NCBI GenBank assembly: GCA_023375675.1
Contig: JALQBC010000004.1
Span: 186,001 to 250,000 of the forward strand
Source of the DNA: Cytospora piceicola
Lineage: Eukaryota; Ascomycota; Sordariomycetes; Diaporthales; Cytosporaceae
Direction of reading: 5' to 3'
DNA: 64,000 nucleotides
The notes under the pieces were generated by a model that saw nothing but the letters and a program-made list of their open reading frames with translations, had not been told where the DNA came from and made no database searches. How positions within the stretch are numbered: position 1 is the stretch's first letter; each line of letters begins with the position of its first letter. Both the position numbers and the translations under genes were made by a program. This document shows, piece after piece, positions 19,342-31,576 of the stretch.

Positions 19342-22300
19342 TAGCCGCGGACGTTCCACGATCCTTCATCGAACCGTCGACGAGTAGTCGACTCAACCTC
19401 TACCACTGTTCCGGCGTCACAAGCGCAGTTCCTGGTGTGTCCAGTCCTGATCCACCTCCCTGTGAGACCAAGGCGGACAACACAGAGGTTGGCTTTTTGG
19501 TATCACTGGGTAGTGATGCATTCAGGGTTGTCCAAGTTGTATGTAGATTCACACATACTCGATGGTGCAAGGAAGTGGTGTTGTGACTTTGGTAAGTATT
19601 GTTGGCCCCGTGTGGCTGGCAACTTCCTCGCTTCCCACGTCCACGATATTCCTGCGCCAGTTTTCCCATACCTTGCTAAGCCCTAGCCACGGTTCCCGCA
19701 GAACTTCCTGTGGGCCCAAACTTGTTCTCGTTTGGGCTCTTGCTCGGCTTGAGATGTGCGATATTCTCATTGAGCTGCTTCTGCCACCAGTTTCTATGAA
19801 AAAAGGAAGAACGTCAACGGTGCTGACTTGTATCTCGCAGTCTGCAGTCACGTTGGTAATTATAGTAGTCTCGCTTAGGGTACTCCGGCCATCTTGTAGA
19901 GTCAACAGGGCTATCACAAACATGAGAAAATGCGAAGGGGTACCAGGGTCTGTCCATTCCAAGAGATCATCACATTAGGCGAAGGTGGAAGCCGAAGCTA
20001 GCACCTTTCCCCGCTGAAGGTGATAATAAGAGCCATGTTAAACGTCGGTATGGAGTCTAGACAACATATCGCAAGATTAGAGCCTAGTGACTTTACTCTT
20101 TATATTCTCCTCGACGGCGCCCGCCAGCAACTCCAAATATGATTCACAGTGTTGATGACGGGCCTAGAAGGGGCCTGATAAGGCTGTGACCAAAATACCG
20201 GTCCGTATCGAACCCGTATAAATCAATAGCAATACAAAGACTGTACCGGTCGCCCCAAACATGGAGTCGATCTGCGGCTAGCCAAGTTCCATCGTCATCT
20301 TTTTTGTACTTGGTCTAGTGACCTTGTCAAAAGACCACCTTGTATAACGAGTGCTTGATGAATATGGCAGCAAAAGATTGCCCATCGCCCATGGAGACAT
20401 TTTGTAGAACAACTCCATTCTTGGCCATACGGGATGGTACCTACTTAGTAGGTATCCGACAAAATTGCCACCCATAGTAGGAGCTTCGCTGAACTGTTCT
20501 CTCTACGAGATAGCCTCTGTTATCGTATTCGGTAGCGTCAGTCAGCGGCAAACTGTGTTGTTGACCAATGCCCATCCCAAACATATCATGCCGTACCAGT
20601 CACATATGAGATCTTATCGCCCACCCATTGTGGGAATACACAGGGAAAACCGTGCAATGTACCCCATCCACATTGTCAACATTCACGGGGATCCAGTGGA
20701 TCAGTGCTCATCCCAAGGAGGTGACGCATGCTCCTCCCAGTGATTCTTAGGGCATAATACAACCGAGGGTGGCTCCCCGGATCACACTAGACTCGGATAT
20801 TCCTGGTCGCGGAGCCTGAGTATGGTGGCCGAGTGAGTGGGCCTAGTTAAGTTTCAGCTAGAATTCCAATGAAGGAAACCGTTGCAACCTGCATATTTGA
20901 CAGCGGAACCACGAGTTCCCGTTGCAACATCCATGTGTGCCGTGTAACCATACCATTGTAGGTTACATACTTGACCGCGACTGGTACAACACATACAGTA
21001 CTGCATATATAGGTGGCGCACAGTCCAAGCATAAGTTATAAACCAGGATGTGTCATAGGACGATTTGTTTTCAGGGTATGATCCTGATCAGCCATGCAAG
21101 GAGAGACCTCGAGATGTCACCCTACCTGTCTACGTGCGGGCATATCCAGGGGGCCCATACCGTCTTCGACTGTGCCAAGCACGTCCAAGCATAAACCTAT
21201 ACCCTATTGCAGATCGCCCACTGCAGCAAGAGACACTCCATGACCCTGGTGGCAAGGATAAGCAGCAATCTCAAGATCGTGAGGCTCGAACCGGAGAGGC
21301 ATGCCAGGTGCTGTGATACATTCCGACGCCGCATACCCTATTCATGTGCGGGCCCTGTTCTCCGTAGCAGAGGAAGACGCTTGATTCGGCGCTCTCACTT
21401 CTACGGAAACAATCGACTGGGTGATATGCCACTTTATCGTCGTCGCTTTGTTCCGTGTTTTGTTCGACTATGTCGCTTGTACTTACACTGCCCCCTTGGA
21501 ATATATATGCACAGGGGCCCGGTAAAACAACTGATATTCGATTCGACGACCGCTTGATTCGGCGTTATTCGTCCCCGACTCAGGGCAAGTTTGGAATCCA
21601 ACGAGGTCATGAAAGAAAAAAAGGAAAAACCCTGGCTATTAATTTCGAGATTGAGTGCTGCGTCTTTGTTTTTTATTACATGCTCAGTTGGCCAGCAATG
21701 GAGTCCCTGAGTACTGGTAGCCACCCCTAACCCTTGGTACTGGCGTTAGTGGTGATCTGTGGCTGGCTGTCGTTGCTCTTCCCAAATGAATGACGCAGGA
21801 GCAGATCTAGACTCTCAGGTTGAACGTCCATCCATACGACCTTAATAACCGCACCATACGGCAGCAGCATCAGCAAAGGTCATGTTCCCACACACGCCTC
21901 GAGTCAGGGCTGACCGTCCTGCACCGGCAAACATACCTTCCGCGCCATTTAGCCCATCTAGCAGACCCCCTTCAATGTTCTCCACCTCACCAATGCATCT
22001 TCATCCACCTTACTACCTCATGTCTACATTCCACCCTGCAGGTCATCATCTCTGCTTTCGGAAAAGACAGAAGCCGTTGAACCCAGTATCGTTCCTTTAT
22101 GGACACCACCCATGCCTTTCTGGACGGTGAGGTCCATCCGGGCGGGGGAGATTCGGCCTCTCAGGCACGTTTCAGCCAATGGCCAAGTCGATCGCTGGGT
22201 CATACTTCTCGGGAACGAAGCCTCCCGTGCACCAGACGACATTGGGCGTTTTAGATGTGAGGATCCTTCCGCATGATAACTTTTCTGCAAACGCTCTCCC

Positions 22301-22584
22301 GTCGCGGGAGCGACTGAAACATGTTCATCTACATTCCGGTCCCCTGGTCAAGCATGGCTGTGTTTCTTTGTCATTATGCTCCTTCATATTCATAACAACC
22401 TGCGAAAAGCCGCCCAAGTAACCGGTGGCTGTTCATGCACACGATCGTCTTATGGCATGCAAGTGACTATCAGAGCTAGTGAACTTATTCGGCAGTGCGC
22501 GGCTTTGTCCAATTCAAATCGATGTTTCCCCATCCTCAAGTCCTTGCCATAATGATACAACGAACTCGTATGCTCTGGTCGAAA
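19342..22584. other. 3.2-kb region without supported genes
   Basis: Open frames up to about 138 codons occur in opposing pairs (for example 19549-19978) and show no family motif. A 14-base direct repeat, CGCTTGATTCGGCG, occurs at about 21378-21391 and 21551-21564. A perfect inverted repeat of TACCTACT around 20438-20454 belongs to the palindrome family described in the findings. Otherwise I see nothing. Confidence 0.5.
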
Positions 22585-23553
22585 ATGCCTGGCTTAAAGT
22601 TCTCCCATGTCATTACCCTCACAATACTACTGCTGTCTTCAATACTACTAAGGCCCACGGCCCAAGACACATGTTGCGATACGAGCCAGCCGAATCCCAT
22701 CGCCCAGCAATATGCAAACACTCCAACGGGCACCCTCAACGCAACACTGGCGATAATACCCATATCGCTAGCTACCGCACGGAAGCTTATCCCTTCACGA
22801 TTCGCCATCCTCGAAAACGCCTATAGGTCTCTGCTTCCAAACCTCCCTGCCGATATGTACCCGGTCTTGATGCAGGCTGGGCTTGATCATGATATCCGGC
22901 TGGCAGCGTATAACATCAGCGTACCGGACTTTCAGGTAAGCACCTTTTCTCGTGCCGATGAAGACGTACAGTGGCAACTGATACTTTCATAGCGCTTTGG
23001 CTGGTCATTTCCCTTCATAGACCTTCTCGGCGATGGATTCTCCTCATTTACATGGGCACCAGCCCAGATGATAAGTGCGGGCCACGAAACAGCCATCAAC
23101 GGCTCCAGAGAATACGGCACAACAGTCTACGCGACGGAATTCAGCCCAGGCTGCGTTGCGTACGAGCATCTTCGGGGCAGCTCGACCTATTTCAGGGGTG
23201 AATCCACAGACAACTCCGGCATATACGCCAGCTTGGAGTTTTCTCCCCTTGCTCAGGGGGCGTACAACCCGTTCCCGGTAGAGTTCTATCAAAATGTTAC
23301 GAACCAGCCGATTTTCGGCGACGGCACTCGGTGCGACATGCAGATACGACTGTTCAACTCGACCCTAAACCAGGGCGAGTATGCACCGGTACCGGTAAAA
23401 GGCACGGTGAACTCAAATTTGGAGCCGCTGGGTGCGATAAAGGGACGGCTGGGTGCGGTGTTTGGCATGTTAATTGATACCCCTTTCATTGAGTATAACG
23501 GGCTGGACTGTGAATTACTAAAAGGATACCAAGGGACTGGATCTGGGGATTAG
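22585..23553 (+). CDS. Secreted protein of unknown function
   Basis: Exons 22585-22935 and 22993-23553 (57-nt intron, GTAAGC donor, CATAG acceptor) give 303 residues. A signal peptide is clear: a short basic start, a run of Thr/Leu/Ile, and likely cleavage near the Ala-Gln before the DTCCD segment. The mature part has a Cys pair, sequons such as NATL and NVTN, and a compact, mostly beta pattern. Phrases such as IPSRFAILENAY and DHDIRLAAY recur in secreted mould proteins of similar size that I know only as conserved hypotheticals. A distant acetoacetate-decarboxylase-like fold is possible but weakly supported. Starts at 22522 or 22552 are also in frame; 22585 puts the signal peptide at the N-terminus and has an A at -3. 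Confidence 0.75.
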
Positions 23554-23894
23554 ACCAAGGGATACTCATCACTTAGTAGCATCAATAGCAACATTGAATA
23601 TGTTTCCGAGCGCATAAGCTGAACATTCGGTTGGAGCACTAATTAAAGTTTTAACCTGAGGTACAGCGTGCAAATGGTCTGGTCACATTTGAACAACGGG
23701 TCATAGCCTTGCTGGTAAAACGAGTAGCTGGACCTCGGGGATCGTAATACTCTCTTCAAACTGACCCTCATACATTGCCTGCGGCGGGACAACATTGACA
23801 CACTGACAGGTTTCGCAGACCATGCCTAAGTCTGTATTACCCCCCCCCCCCCAGGCCCCCTTACTAAATCCATGAGGCATAGCCACTTCATACA
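23554..23894. other. Intergenic between convergent genes, with a C tract
   Basis: About 340 bases between two 3' ends. A run of about 13 cytosines lies near 23841-23853. Nothing else is seen. Confidence 0.6.
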
Positions 23895-24919
23895 CTAAAT
23901 CAAAGCAGTAATCGTGCTATTGTATGAAATACAGTCTCCCAGGGCTGTCTCCGTGAGGGAGGTAGTCGAGTTGATAGCCGCGGCGCCCAGTCCACTGGTG
24001 CCGCACTTGAGTCCCAGCACGAACGACGCGGCGACGTAGTCAGCCTATCACGTCAGTATTCGTATTTGAGTAGTAATGTAGCAATTAGACAGGTAGTAAT
24101 ACTAACCAAGTCCGGCGCTGTGTGTGTATGATCGTTCGGATAATCCTCATCAACAATTGTCTCACCGAGGTTTTCCATCACTTGAGCCGCGTAGTCGCCA
24201 TGGTCAACGAAGTAGACGCCTGCGGAGGGACCGCCCAGTTCCGAGGTTGCAAGCCTAAGAACACTATTTGTTAGCCCGACCACAGAGACATTCGGAACAT
24301 GCGTTACTGAAATGAGACACACCATTCGAAATATTGGAATCGGTTGGGAACCCAGGTGAAGGTGCCCGTCTCCCATGGGTTGTCCGGGGTTGCGGTGCTG
24401 AGGACAATACTGGCTCCACTTGCGAGGTAGAGCTGAGATGCCATGATGATGTACTTCGGGAACGTGTAGATGGTCTCATTAACCCCATCATACTCTGAAT
24501 AGCAGATCTCGGTACTCTGCCCAGGACAGTCTGTCCTACCGTCGTCAGTCGATAGGCTACCGCCGTCATTGTGACCAAATTCGATGATCACCCACTTCAG
24601 CGTCGTGTGTTAGCAGAGAAGACAACCGCATTTCTTGCCCGTATCTTCTTACATCACCTGCAGAGACCTCTTCTGCAATGGAGTCGAACCGGCCCTCCCG
24701 CCAGTACGATCTTGCTGAGCGTCCAGCGACGGCCTCGTTGTTCACCACATACTCAGAGCTATCGAAGGAATATTGTAGATACTGTCCCCAGCCCTCAGTG
24801 CCGGTTCCACCACCTCCCGAGGCCATGGTGCTATCGCCAGCGAGCCAAATGTTGGTGACTGCTGTTGCTGCCGGGAGGAGGCCCAGTGCTCCCGTCAGGA
24901 AGAATCGTGACTGACGCAT
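23895..24919 (-). CDS. Rhamnogalacturonan acetylesterase-like SGNH hydrolase (CE12)
   Basis: Exons 24919-24653, 24594-24323, 24254-24107 and 24044-23895 give 278 residues. The three introns are 58, 68 and 62 nt. It removes acetyl groups from pectic rhamnogalacturonan I outside the cell. A signal peptide (about 1-20) precedes the first SGNH block, LAGDST, with nucleophile Ser30. Block III is FGHND (Gly96-Asp99). The acid/base pair lies in block V, NDHTH (Asp221, His224). Another family feature is the segment GWGQYLQY after block I. The length fits fungal CE12 enzymes. Together with the alpha-galactosidase 9 kb away it supports use of plant polysaccharides. The C-terminal 50 residues are Ala/Ser/Thr-rich and hold two cysteines. 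Confidence 0.9.
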
Positions 24920-26999
24920 ATTGGTAGAATCCGTGTGGTAGAAGCAGTTTGATGTCTGAGTATATTCGTTGACTGGAAACTCTCTGTCCTCTGGGAGACT
25001 CAACACAAGTCTTCATTAGATATACTCAAGGTTTCCGAGCTCTCAGGGATTTGAATATCATAAGATCCCTCGTTCGGCTCTTGATAAAGCGAGGATATAG
25101 TCAAGCCTCCGTATTTGTTTCAGTCCCCCCCCGCTGAGAGAAGAGTTGGTATTCCTGGAAATACATACATGCCGTCAAGGTAAAGGCTCAATGTCAGCGC
25201 ACGTGAACAGCATATGATAACATCTCGGATATGCCTGGCTGCCAAATCTTTCCACCATTTAAACGCGTCGACAGATTAACCCAACATTACGTCTGCCGAT
25301 ATAAGTAATCACAAAACGGGGATGCCTCGCCGATTTCCGTCCCACTCCGGTATTGCCAATCGGGAAGTACCAGGGTGAGGGTCAGAAGGTTATAGAAATG
25401 CCACCAATGAACGGTGAAAAAATACGGCACGTCATAATTCACGTCTCGATCTCTGCAGATGGGACATCAACTCTTTTATGAGGTCTTGCGTGGACCAGGA
25501 GATTCCGTACTTAGAATTGATCCAAGGTTGCGATTCCCGAAGTCTATAGAGATACTATCTGCACGAGACTTTCATGTGAGATTACAAGGTGATTTTGGGA
25601 AAAAGACGTCAAGGTTTCTGTTGAACCAATCCAACTAAGCGATACATCCACATCAATAAGATCAAAGTGTTCCACAATGGTCCTGTGCCACCTGCGACAT
25701 CTCCTTATCTCACTATGCAGCTCCAGCTGGAGAGGACTACAGTAGGAAGAGGATCAATATCTAGAGATACCCTGGAGGCAAGTAAGGAAGGGGCTTGAAA
25801 TGTCATTGGTGTGCTGATCATCCCTTTATCTTTCTCTCTTGTGTTCTTCGTCTGTGAGGTGACTACGGACATTAAGGCCTGAATGTCTATCTTCACGAGG
25901 TCTAAGTACACGACAAGAGCTATAAGTAAGCAGTGCTTGCAAGATATCATGCACTTGGGAGATGTTGGCAAAACGCATTGCATATGTCACCTAGCTTTAG
26001 TCTCCTAGTATGCAAAGGCTCCTAAGTTAAGGCAAGTTATGTTAAGAGACAGGAAGGTGTATGTGTGCGAATGTTTTGACTGAACTACAATGATTAACTC
26101 TACGACTTCTTCTGTCATTCAAAGAGCAAAAGGAAATTGCCTTTATAGGGACTATTTTCGGTCTACCGAAATAGTTCATGTTTAGCGGTATGCTTTACGG
26201 AGGTATCACTGGGGAAACGAAGGTAAAGTATTTAAGTATGTACCTTGCTTAGTAGGCATCTTGGAGATTGTTTTATAAAAATATCCCGGAGGTCGCTTGC
26301 TGTATGCATCAATGTGTACCACTTGGCCCATGTGCATCAATCGATCACTACAAAGTCCTAACCTTGTTCGGATCATGGTTTAAAAGACCGGTCGATGTGA
26401 CTAACACGATGTCCACGAATTTGAGCTCGAAGCCCCAGTACTGAGGAATGTTTAACCCTCGGAAGCTCTTCGTATGATATCCTCAATCGCATAGTGACGA
26501 CTTCTGATGCGCGAAGTTGACTAAGATGGTTGGCTTTAATCGTGGTGGTCGGGGGTTAGGGCTACCTCATCTTGGGGGTTAGGGCTGGAGGGGTTGTTTA
26601 CTGCAGCCTGGATCTTCCCACATTTCTATCACTGAAACATCTAGACCGATATGTACTAGAGTAAATATTTTGTTAGTTAGCCAGATTACACTTTGTGTCT
26701 TGTCTATCAATCTCGTTAGCAGTGCTGCTATCGTAAGAGAAATAGGATCTTGTAAGAGTTGGGCGTAAGGTGAGGTCGGAATAGCATCCCGATCCAGGCC
26801 TTGCAACCCACAAAGGGATCCACCAATCAACTGAGTCACCAAGTGACTTGGCTCAACGTCCACGGGTCTTCGCAAACCATAACTACTCACAGTTCCATCA
26901 CGTCCCTCAAAGTGATATTTGCAACATTTGACACAACGAGAAGCAGCCAAGCCAAGCCCTCTCATTTAGGAACCCTGATTCAAATATTGCCAAGTAAGA
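24920..26999. other. 2.1-kb AT-richer region without genes
   Basis: No frame above 130 codons and no recognisable motif. The 13-base unit GGGGGTTAGGGCT occurs twice at 26551-26563 and 26574-26586. Some stretches look AT-enriched, as in RIP-affected or decayed DNA, but I could not compute an index. Confidence 0.5.
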
Positions 27000-28098
27000 A
27001 TGGATTACGAAAAGGACGCAGCTGATCGGCTCCGGTCCCGGAAGCCGATACCTAAACCAGTGCCGGCATATCTCCCATCCGCAGGCTCACCACTGGCTGT
27101 GCCTCAAGATCTTTACAGTTCAGTCCAGAAGGCACCGCGCACTAAGATAGACGAGTTCACTATCCCCATTCGATCCGGAAAAGCATGGAAAGCACCGGCC
27201 GGCTCGATTGTCAGAATCAGTACCCCAGAGGGGCCTCAAGTTGGTGGGTGTTCAAAGCGCCTTGGCGTATCCTTAAAGTTTTGATTGCATATTATACTCT
27301 CCGGCGGCTCGATATGGATATCCCATTTGTCACCAGGAGTCAATGGCTGACTGATAGATCTGAAAAGGTGACCTAAACATCTGGAATGCCGACAACCCCC
27401 GAGAGCGCTTCTGGGCCAGCCGCACCAAGCAGCTACACGCCTCTCATGTGTCCACTTACGACAGGCTGTGGTCCTGCCTCCCATACATGAGGCCCCTGGC
27501 CACCATCATCGCGGACAGTCTGTCGTGGTACGGCGAAGATGAGCACGGTGGCCGTGTGCACGACCTGCTCGGAACCCGCTGCGACCCCTATATTAACACC
27601 GTGCTCTCCGGCCAGACCTACGATTTCCATTGCCATTCTAACTTGACCCGTGCCGTCATGCCCTTCGGCTTGATCGAGTCCGATGTCCATGATGTTATCA
27701 ACCTGTTTCAGGTTACTGGGCTGGACGAGAAGAGTAGATACTTCATGAACCCTTGCCCAGCGCAAGCGGGTGACTATATCGAGTTCCTGGCCGAGCAGGA
27801 CATCCTGATGGCGCTGAGTATGAGTCAACCTCCAGCACATTTCTGGATCCGCCGCTGATATCGTTGCTATTTAGGTACTTGCCCTGGAGGCGATCTCTCG
27901 CTCTGGGGTTTCGGGAGTGACAACGAGAAGGAGATGATCAAGTGTTGCCGCCCGCTGAAAGTCGAGGTGTTCCGGTTGCAGGACGAGGGACTGCTCGCAG
28001 AGGGAGGGTGGAAACCTGCTGAGACATCCAAGTACCAGGGAAAACATGGCATACATGTTCCAGTTGGCGAGCACCAGGCCATCACAAAGGAGACCTGA
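27000..28098 (+). CDS. DUF1989 (urea-carboxylase-associated-like) protein
   Basis: Exons 27000-27243, 27368-27817 and 27875-28098 (introns 124 and 57 nt) give 305 residues. The family hallmarks are in order: IRSGKAWKAPAG near residue 60; the splice-restored VGDLNIWNAD; the metal-ligand-like FHCHSNLTRA; NPCPAQAGDYIEF; and the splice-restored LSTCPGGDLSLW. In bacteria DUF1989 proteins sit beside urea carboxylase or guanidine-degradation genes; in fungi they are stand-alone and their reaction is unproven. There is no signal peptide, so it is probably cytosolic. Intron 1 carries a CTGAC branch near its end. Both junctions are fixed by the family sequence. Neighbouring genes give no pathway hint. 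Confidence 0.87.
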
Positions 28099-29135
28099 GA
28101 CGGACGTTTTGGACAAATGAGCAGCAAGAATCATGGCAGAGTACGTCACGAGGCATGAAAAATCAGAGGATAATACACTTCAATGTTTACTAGCTTGGAT
28201 GCCTAACCTTTCCAACGTTTGAATTCGGTCAAAAGGTGGAACCTGGAATGGTTCTTTGTGACTTCATGCCCAGGAACCCCCCCCCCCCTTCTCCCGAAAT
28301 ATTCTCTTGTGACACCGGCTATACACTAGAATACTCGCTTATACAAAAAAAAAGGCTTAAGAACAGGAAGACATATGTCACCTCATATAGGCCCCCCCCC
28401 CTATATATAATATGGTGTAACAGATGTCAAACCTATGGTATCATTGACGATGGTTACACTAACGGGATCTCCAAGCAGCCTGGCAACCAAGTTAGTGGTC
28501 CGTTTCTGGACCGATAGTATTGGCAGAGCGGAAGCGACTTGGGACTATGTGATTCTATTTACCTGCCTGAGCTTGAAAAGGACTGCTCTGTGCTTCCCTG
28601 ACTGCAACCCCCTCCATCAAACATAATCTATCACGGGCACTGCTTAAAAGGAGAAACAGTCTTTCTTTCTTGACACAACGCAAGACGCCTAATGAATAAT
28701 TTTAGGCCTCACGCGGCCTTTGTGCTTTCACTGGCCCCCTGCCTCCACTATATTAATCGCTACCCTGAAGACAATCCGTGGCGATTCGCCTTTGAGGTTA
28801 CCTGTTGTTGCTTACTTAAGTGCCTATATGTAGTAGTCACCTGAATAGCGGAGATGCATTTCATTGGCCATCGCAAACTTACGACACCCAAATTGCTTAA
28901 GTACCTAGGTAAGTATGCAATATCTTTGAAGATATGTACGTAGATACGTCGCAATACTCGCCATACTTCATTTGCATATTACCCCTCCCTCCAACGTTTC
29001 CTGCCTGGTGTCATTAGGAAGCATTCAACCTGCTCAGATCTATGTTACCTTTCAAGATTCAACAGTCGCTCGCGGCCTGGCTCACATCGAAAACCCCGGA
29101 AGTCATATCTCCGCTGAAGCAGCTACATATTCGGT
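28099..29135. other. Intergenic, with homopolymeric C tracts and a TACCTAGGTA palindrome
   Basis: C runs of about ten lie near 28269-28279 and 28391-28400. The palindrome TACCTAGGTA is at 28902-28911, about 230 bases before the next start. No gene is supported. Confidence 0.55.
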
Positions 29136-31576
29136 ATGGGGACAAGCTTGTATCTTTGGTCATGTTGTGGGTGTGGGCATGCCGGCATGAACGTAGTTAC
29201 AACTCCTACTTGTGTCATGTGCGGACGCCAACGCTGCTATGACTGCCATACGGAGAGACACCAAATTTCCAACCGGGAATTCCAAGGTGAACAGAGCTCA
29301 TCTCAGCTCCAAAGCCTAGTGAGGCAGCCCGCAAAATCTCGCAAGCCATCTGTGCCTAAACCTCGAGTTGAAAGGGAACAGACCCCTCGAGATAAAGACA
29401 ACAAGCAGGCACATCCAGCACTCCAACATGGTGTATCGACCACCCAATATCGGACTGGCAGACCAGACGTTCATGCGGATAGAACAGTGATCACCCAGGT
29501 ACCAAAGAGTGCGGGCAACAAGAAGGACCAACGCACCGTGTCTAAGAGCAACAAAGCCATCGATGTGGCCCAATTCCCTGATATGGATGATTCGACCCTG
29601 TCAGAAACGGAGACCGTATTTTCGACGACATCAGAAACGACTTTGTTGGAAGATTCTGTTGCGTCGATTTCCGAGCGACTGATCATTTTTCATGGGCTCG
29701 AGCAACTATGGCCGCAACTGATTATATGTTGTGCAACTACGGCTATTGCTAAGACGACGATTGAGAACCTGTTAGAGTGGTATTCCCGGGACCTGGCCTG
29801 GCTAGCTGCCCAAAAGAAGCCGACAGAAGGCAAGATATGCTCGTCCACGTCAAAATTTATCGAAAAATTTCGATCAAGAATCGCAGCTGAGATATTAGCA
29901 TCGCATGGCCAACGTCCTGAAGGCAAGGGAAATAATAATGGAACTCACCACGAGGGATCTGATAATATGGATGGCCTTTTGGACGAGGAAGACCGCGCTG
30001 ATTACTCTGATTACACATACCCAATTGCCGAGGAGTCTATGTTTGAACAGGCCATCCAGATTCTTCAGGCCAGGGTCAAAGCTCTGATACGCCTTGACAC
30101 CTCTGCGGAAGATAGTCTGCTCAAGAAACTATATGATTTTGCGGAGGTGCTTGCCATGAACACATTTGCCAGGCTTTATGAACCACGACTTCTGCCGGGG
30201 CAAACAAGGCTGAGATGGAACTGTGTGAGTTCATCCCTTTCACATCTGACACGTCATTGAGTTATGTTCAGAACCTTGTTCAAGTTCTTAGCATGCCAAC
30301 ATAGTTCTGTAGAATTTACGATTATGACATGGCTGAGTTCTTTACTGGCGTTATCCAGTCGTTGCGACAGCAACAGGAAAGATTCATATACTAATTGACG
30401 GTCCACAGAGGTGCGGCCGAAAAATGTACGATGACTACATTGAACTGGAGCCTGGAGCATTGGAACAGCTTGCAGAACTCCTCCGGACCTATTTCAGTGA
30501 CACACTCATAGAACCAATGGATAGTCCCACAGATATAAGTCGCCCGCCATCTACCACGGGAGGACGTAGCAGCAGCATGAAAGGCTTGAGAGGCTGGATG
30601 GAAGGCCTTCGGGGACGCAACCAAGGCGCGAAACTTCCCCAACACCAACTGTCCCGAGGATCCACAGCTCAAGCTGGGCTTGACGTCTGTCCTAAGACCT
30701 CTGGAGCTTCAACGCCTGACCACAGCTATGTCATGTTATGTCTCCCTTACATGAGCACAGGAAAGCTTTCGCAACCAGATGTCTGCAAGATCAAAACCGA
30801 CCAAGACTTTTTTCGGTCATTGCGGGACTATTACAAGACTCAACGCAATGATGTTGTGAATTCGATGGGTTTGAAATTCCTCCGGAAAGTTCGACAAATA
30901 AATTTCGTCCAGGTTGGTACACCCAGTCCCTTAGGCACAACACCTCCCGTATGAAGTATGCAGATACTCGTAGCATGCCTCAGGGAGCCTGTTTTATACA
31001 TTATATGGGGGAAGCCCATTCGCCCCGTGCTTTTACCATGTCCGTGCTCGACGATTTCAGACGCTCCATTAGGTCTAATATCTGACACAGTTCGAGACAT
31101 ACGGTAACTCCTTGGTCGACATCAAATACTGTCCTGACACACCACTTGAGGACGAGGCACGCTTGAATGCTTATTATTTTGAGCCTGTTCCATGCAAAAC
31201 CAACCCTCCCATCGGCTCGACCCTCCTCTCACATCTCCTAGACCATCCGGATGAGGCAGAAGTGTTGCCCTTCCTCTACAGGAGGATTCCCAAAAAGCTC
31301 CATGAACAGTTGAAGGGTCGCGAGGTCGGGTGGGGTGTTCAGCTCGTTGAGGGGTTGAATTTGTATTCTGTATTCGTCCTTGGCTGTGTAGGCTTTGCAC
31401 TTGCACTGATTCCAGGCCTGTACTGGTCGATTGCCAAGGACGATATCCAAAGTGGCTTCACAATTTCTGGCTATATCCTTACGTTTGTTGGGTTCTGTGT
31501 CGTGATGACCCAACTGGAAATATCGTTGAGCAACCCGATTGTTCATCTGGAACGGCCTCGAGTACCTCGGGCGTAA
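29136..31576 (+). CDS. Large fungal protein with N-terminal zinc ribbon and C-terminal membrane hairpin
   Basis: Exons 29136-30224, 30409-30912 and 31091-31576 give 692 residues. The N-terminus has three CxxC pairs (Cys10/13, Cys26/29, Cys34/37) with the spacing of a RanBP2- or rubredoxin-like zinc ribbon. A low-complexity linker rich in Lys, Ser and Thr follows (about 50-170), then a helical region. A second Cys cluster, at the first splice junction, reads RWNCRCGRKMYDDY. The segment HSYVMLCLPYMSTGKLSQ is followed by a conserved block ending RQINFVQFETY. Two hydrophobic segments lie at the C-terminus (around residues 620-645 and 655-680). This order matches a widespread but uncharacterised Pezizomycotina family. 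The introns are long for the window (184 and 178 nt) but frame and conserved sequence fix both. Confidence 0.8.
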
